Origin: Eustoma russellianum
Taxonomy: Eukaryota > Streptophyta > Magnoliopsida > Gentianales > Gentianaceae
DNA: 64,000 nt
Direction: 5' to 3'
Assembly: GCA_036186865.1 (NCBI GenBank)
Contig: AP025065.1
Coordinates: 6,732,771-6,796,770, forward strand
Positions 59,067-64,000 of this stretch are shown one piece after another. A model generated the notes under the pieces. It ran no database searches and was not told the origin of the DNA. It saw nothing but the letters and a program-made list of their open reading frames with translations. The translations under genes were made by a program, and so were the position numbers. Position 1 is the stretch's first letter. Every line of letters begins with the position of its first letter.

Positions 59067-62000
59067 TTGTAGGACCTGCAAGGCATCACTAGAAGGGGGG
59101 TTGAATAGTGGGTGCGGAAAATTTGGTTTTTAAAATTGTTTTAATCCAAAAACCCAACTTCTGCAAACAGCTTCTGTTTTCAGGACCTGTTTTGCAACGC
59201 TTTAAAAACTAGGTTACAGGTCTTTAAAAATTCTGAAATTTGGAGAGATCTTAGTCTTAGATGTTCTGGGTATCGCCTAAAAATTTTAGATCAAAATTCA
59301 ACGTTTAACCCTTTGAAAAATTGTTGGTGGTCAGATTGCGCAAATCTGCTAGAAACGGCAGTCTGATTAGAAAAATTTATTCCGATTAAATGGTGGCTCC
59401 AAATGGTCTGACAATTTAATGACAAACCACTTACTATGTGTGTTTAATTTTGTTGAAACAGTTTTGAAAAATTCCTTTGGGAAGTTAGTCAAATACGTTC
59501 AAAGTCTCAACCTTTGCAAGTCTGAAAATCAGACTGCACTGGTCTCAGAAATATGGACGTTTGAATGACTTATACTTGTCCAAATGAGTTGAAACTTACA
59601 CCAAATGAAACTTAAAACGTGTGGCTATGTTTCTGAAAAGTTTCGTGATTTTTAAAATTCGTTTGATATTTTTCTATTGCAATGAAAATGATGCACTGTG
59701 CTGAAAACTGAAATATTGTGCAGAAAAGTAGAGAACACAAGAAATTTTATACTGGTTCGGTTAAATCAACGTACTCCAGTCTTTGAAGACACCTTCCTCG
59801 GTAATCACTAAACAAAATAACACCTTACCACATAGGTTTGATGGAGTTATACACCAATTCCAACCCTTTACAAACTTTACAAGCAATCACAATGATCACG
59901 AACACCACCACAGAGCGGATGCAAGATTGATCACACCTTGATCAACCTTTCACAAGAATATGGCATGTATGGTGGCATGAATGAAGCCTATACAATGTAT
60001 TTGAATATAGATACAATAGGCTTTTAGAGAGAAGAAGAAAGAAAGGTAGAAGAAGAAAGTCTAGAAAATGTTTTTCACTTTTGTACTTGTGAGACTTGTC
60101 TTATCTTTGATTTGCTCTTCTTCTCCTCATTTTATCAAGATGTGGCCGCCTCCTCTAAGCTTTTCTTCCCCTTGGAAATTATCTTTTAACTCCTTGGAAG
60201 AATATCTTGAATAATTGTGACATCCACTTGCTTACTTGGCACAACTTGATTGGATGAATGTCTTGGCTTTGCTTACTTGGCACTTCATGATTGGTCCAAC
60301 CTTGTCACCATTTAGTGTGCTGTAAAAATCTGAGGTTAACTTGAAAAACATGTGCCAAAAAGAATTCAAAACACTACCAAATAATCACCATTCAATCCCT
60401 TCAATTTTGGGATGCAAATTAAGGACAATGAATAGTAAATTCGACCACTATTCACATGTGCTGAAAATTTTCAGCATGTGTTGCATTTTTGAAATCTTTC
60501 CTTGTGTGTTGCCCTCTTCAAAGTCACCCATCATGTGTGGCTTATTTTCCCCCAATTAAAGTACCAAATAAGCTCCATCTAGGCTCCAACAAAGCTTAAA
60601 ATGGTGTGTGAAATTCCTGCACATGTGCAGAATTTTCTTTTGGTAAACTTTGTCAAATAATGCACAGTATTCAGACATATATGGTAAATTATAATCAGCC
60701 CTAATTTGAATTTTCTAGAACACTTTAATATGTATTGAATATGTAAAAAGTGTCTAGATACATGTTATATGTCATGCAAAAAACGTTCCATGTGTCGTGT
60801 TTGTAGAAAACCAAATTTTCGACTTTTGTCGATTACGCGATTTTTCTCCGATTAAATTCAAACTTTTTGCACATTTTATATATATTATGTCACACATAAT
60901 ATACATAGAATAACTTGAATATTCATCTCCAAAGGCTGAGTAAAGTGGCGCCCCATGTGACAAAAATGTTGAATTTGAAACCTCCACAATTTCGCCTTAA
61001 TTTGGGGTGATTTGTGTGTGCCAACATGGAATGATTTTATGGCTGTATATACCATGTAAGCCACGAAATTTATGGCCATTTTTGAATTGTAGGTGCTGGC
61101 CATCTATATATGGCAAGTACGTGATACGTTGGCGAAGTTTCGGTATTCACCCGATACGACAATTTTTGGTTTATAACCTTTTAACGTGTCGTAATAAATT
61201 TGTCATCAAAATGACTTATATCATATGATATAAGACCTGAATATACTCATAAATATGAGTTAAATATAGTGGTGTGACGTTAACGTACGTTCGTAAAATA
61301 TATAATGTGTCGGTAGTACGTTGGAATATATGTGTATAGTGCCTTTTTTTAAAAAAATCTGAATATATATAAATATATATGTATAAGGCGTGTGATGTGA
61401 GAGGGAAGAAGAAGACTTTCCATTCTTCAATTTGTTGCCTTTGTGCCTTTTCCAAATATGGCTTCATTTAATGAACTACTTAGTTCATTTAACTAAGTAC
61501 TTCACTTAATGAACTAGTTTAGTTCATTAATGGTGGCACCTGAAAATAGTTCAAACAAAACAAATGTTTGCCATTTGATGTAAGCTTTAAAGCTTCATGG
61601 CTCGTTAGTACGATGACATTATATATGAACTATATAAGGCAAGTTTTATGCAAAAACGTGTCATGTCATAAAACGTGTCATGCATTTCTTTAATACACGT
61701 TATTTAAATCATGCATTTTGTAATCACTCAAACCTTTTTTCTCAACATGTATAACACGGCCAAGTGACATATTTGGGTACTTCACATGAGCTTCATCATT
61801 TCCATCTTCAAGATGTGTATTTAGCTGATGATTATGGCTCAAAAAGTACACTTTTTATGATTCCCATTATGTTTATGTCTATGTGTTTTCTTAATGTCAT
61901 AATCTTAGAATTAAGCAAGAGGAAGGAAGACAATATGTACATGTTTACTATAAAAACATACAACATATAACATGTATATAAAAAAGAAGAAAAATGAGAT

Positions 62001-62142
62001 TTAAATATGGATAATGGTAGTATAAAATTTGGCCAAATGGCCTTAATGTAATAAAATAAAATGCAACAGATTAAAGAAGTATATATGAATATAGACATAC
62101 ATATATACACAGCCACTAGGGTGCCAAGGATATAAATTACTT

Positions 62143-62210
62143 TGTTTTTTTGGGAAAAATTTATTTGATTAGAATAAAGCCTCACTTATGGCGGAGGAAA
62201 ACCATAGTAC
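62143..62210 (-). mobile_element. 68-bp LINE stub with perfect target duplication
   Basis: On the - strand the stub contains CTCCGCCATAAGTGAG and ends in an A-rich tail (CCCAAAAAAAC). This matches the 3' end of the LINE at 48570-54621. It is flanked by 13-bp direct repeats ATATAAATTACTT (62130-62142 and 62211-62223). It is a severely 5'-truncated insertion, or a SINE-like unit with a LINE tail. Confidence 0.85.
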
Positions 62211-63833
62211 ATATAAATTACTTATTATAGCATATATATACATATAAATGTATTCTTATGGAAATTATATTTGTAGGTACTGTATGCATATATACGACCT
62301 AAGGCCAATTAAATGACCAAAAGGTTTCAATTTACATGTTATGTCCGTTTATATGTAAAATGTCTAATAATGAATAAAGTATGACATAAGTTATGTATTT
62401 TCGGAGATATGTTCAAGGAAGTAGGAATTAAGTGTTTAAATCATTTATGCGTTGAAATATATATTGTATATAGAAAATACAAAATAAGAAAGTGGTGTTG
62501 GGTGAAAAATTATGAAAAGTGTGTTGTTTTGGATGACATGGCCGAATGGCCACCCTTTGGGGGTAAAATCGGTATTTTTTTAAGTTATGATATGTAGGAT
62601 GTAAATAAGTAAGTGATGTTATAAGTTGTAGTATGACCGAAATACCCTCATATGACAGAGTCTCATGTCGCATGAAATTAATGTTTGAAAAGTCATGATA
62701 TTGCATCGCATGTTTCAAAAAGTTTATAAGCATATGAATAATAAACACGAAACGGATTATTTCAATGACACACATTATGTTATGTTATGATCATGTTATG
62801 TTATTTTATGTTGTAGCGCTGTCCTAACATCGGTACCGAAGTGGTAGGCGTCAGGGGCCCATATTTATATTATGACTGAGTGTAACACTGGGTTTGGAAC
62901 ACGGGTTCTTAGTCATAATGCGTCACCGTTAGCACATGTACATATGTTTGCGTGCATTATTATTCTTATGAAAAGTGCTATAACCAATGATGAAAATGTT
63001 ATGTCTTCATGTTATGAAAAGGACATGTTATGCAAGATATGAAAATCACGTCATGTTTATGAAAAGTCATTTTATGAAAAATCATGTCCTATGCATCATG
63101 TCATGATCATGTCACCTTAGGTTATGGTTAGAATATCCGTAAGTTGCTATGCCCTTAAGTTGATTAAGGAAGGCGATGTATGAAGATGTAACAGCTATAA
63201 GTCATGACCTTAGTATGATATGGATTAGAATGTAAGTATTGACAGATATGCTAGGGATGGTTTGAAGAAAAAAGTTATGATTTCTACGGTATGATTATAA
63301 ATTCTTATGTTCTGTTTTATTCTTGTATCATGCCCTTTTATTTGTAAACGGAGATGCGATTATTTATGTTTGTTATTATGATATTATTATCCATCACCCC
63401 TTCTCCCCATGCATGATACACATGACGTACCTAGTAGGACTACTTGTTGAGCAATTAATGTTGGATATCGCTCATACTTGCCTTGTCACATTACATAGGA
63501 CAGGGACCCTGACGCCTGGTTCATTGAGGAAGAACCCCGGCTAGAGTACCTGTGAGCTGAGATGTAGGCCGGAGCTATGTATTTGATATGTTAGGCTTTA
63601 TTATATTGTGATGTACTTAGACTATCTTGAGAAATTGTACTTCATGATTTGTACGCACCTGGACGATTTGTATTATTATGCATGTCATAAGTTGATCTTT
63701 ATTTTGCTTCTGCTATTTCGATTTACGATTCATGTCGACAAGCACATGTATAATATCAACACCTTGTACTTTTCGTAGTAGAGTATAACGGGTGCACTGT
63801 GCCGAAACCCTAGTTCCAGACGGGGCGCTACAG

Positions 63834-64000
63834 TTGGTATCAAAGACAAGCTCTAGATCCACAGCGGAAATAGTAAAGTAAACTCTTAGAATTTAAGTGA
63901 TGATTTTAGAACTTAAGTATGATTTTAGACCGAGAGTTTAGCCTTAGGCTAAGTTGACTATAATGGATTAGGGATAACGGATAAAAATAACCTTACTTTA
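63834..64000 (+). other. Primer binding site and start of the gypsy internal region
   Basis: TTGGTATCAAAGAC follows the LTR end by one base. It matches the methionine-tRNA primer site with one change (TGGTATCAAAG for TGGTATCAGAG). The internal region is truncated by the window edge, and no coding frame is reached. Confidence 0.8.

Larger units (their letters stand above)
54890..61747 (-). mobile_element. Second Sirevirus-like copy, LTR-int-LTR, - strand
   Basis: On the - strand the LTRs open TGTTGAGAAAAAGG and close GGTCCTACA: 61747-59068 (5' LTR, 2,680 bp) and 57866-54890 (3' LTR, 2,977 bp), with a 1,201-bp internal region between. The flanks are TATAT (54885-54889) and TGTAT (61748-61752), one mismatch. 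The 5' and 3' LTRs are near-identical apart from a 296-bp tandem duplication in the latter. The sequence differs throughout from the + strand tandem copy, so it belongs to another subfamily. It inserted in the gypsy LTR. Confidence 0.9.
47554..63832 (+). mobile_element. Gypsy 5' LTR, split by three later insertions
   Basis: The LTR opens TGTGACGACCCGG at 47554 and closes CGGGGCGCTACA at 63832, followed by a primer binding site. Its own sequence is 47554-48569, 54638-54889 and 61748-63832 (minus the LINE stub at 62143-62210), about 3.3 kb in total. The joins are given by the LINE's 16-bp duplication and by the ends of the Sirevirus-like copy. TGTGACGACCC starts and long LTRs are common in Tekay-type gypsy elements. 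The GCAAT before 47554 would be its target duplication, with the partner beyond the window. Confidence 0.78.

Noticed and set aside
61832..62185. 117-codon - strand frame
   Set aside because: It crosses from gypsy LTR sequence into the LINE stub and has no domain.

Overview
This window comes from a plant nuclear genome, most likely a eudicot. The evidence is one large multi-exon gene with GT-AG introns that encodes a SEUSS-type transcriptional adaptor, followed by about 50 kb of nested plant retrotransposons: Ty3/gypsy elements of Tekay-like appearance, Ty1/copia elements including a Sirevirus-like family, an L1-type LINE with a C-terminal RNase H, tRNA-derived SINE relics and a Harbinger-like MITE. 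I cannot name a species.

Layout. 1-2640 is AT-rich upstream DNA with LTR-like debris and a 46-bp duplication. 2640-12600 is the SEUSS gene on the + strand: nine coding exons, 886 codons, and a 5'-UTR intron. Its introns carry a 288-bp truncated LINE and an internal duplication. 12600-13990 holds two adjacent minisatellites. 13990-18793 is a decayed Ty3/gypsy pol with its 3' LTR, and a MITE sits inside that LTR. 20380 to about 31400 is a decayed copia element on the - strand. Its reverse transcriptase was split twice, by a gypsy-type solo LTR (21703-24701) and by an old solo LTR of the Sirevirus-like family (24855-27449). 31927-43392 is a young tandem element with the structure LTR-internal-LTR-internal-LTR, flanked by a perfect 5-bp duplication. 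43500-45065 holds three SINE relics. 45687-47553 is the 5' part of another copia element, its gag cut by a gypsy 5' LTR that starts at 47554. That LTR runs to 63832 but is itself interrupted by a nearly full-length LINE (48570-54621), a second Sirevirus-like copy on the - strand (54890-61747) and a 68-bp LINE stub (62143-62210). The gypsy primer binding site follows at 63834 and its body lies beyond the window.

The best candidate for something undescribed is the Sirevirus-like family. It has LTRs of about 3 kb, an internal region of only 1.2 kb, a met-tRNA primer site, repeated polypurine tracts, and one conserved gag-derived reading frame with a coiled coil and a terminal WVPKG motif. It has no protease, integrase or polymerase. 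This is the architecture of a non-autonomous element moved in trans. The window shows six LTRs of it, in three states: tandem, simple and solo. The LTRs carry unusual nested palindromes.

The host gene's product is a nuclear adaptor. In Arabidopsis the SEUSS family links DNA-binding factors (MADS-domain proteins, ETTIN) to the LEUNIG co-repressor. None of the transposon reading frames is expected to be a host gene.
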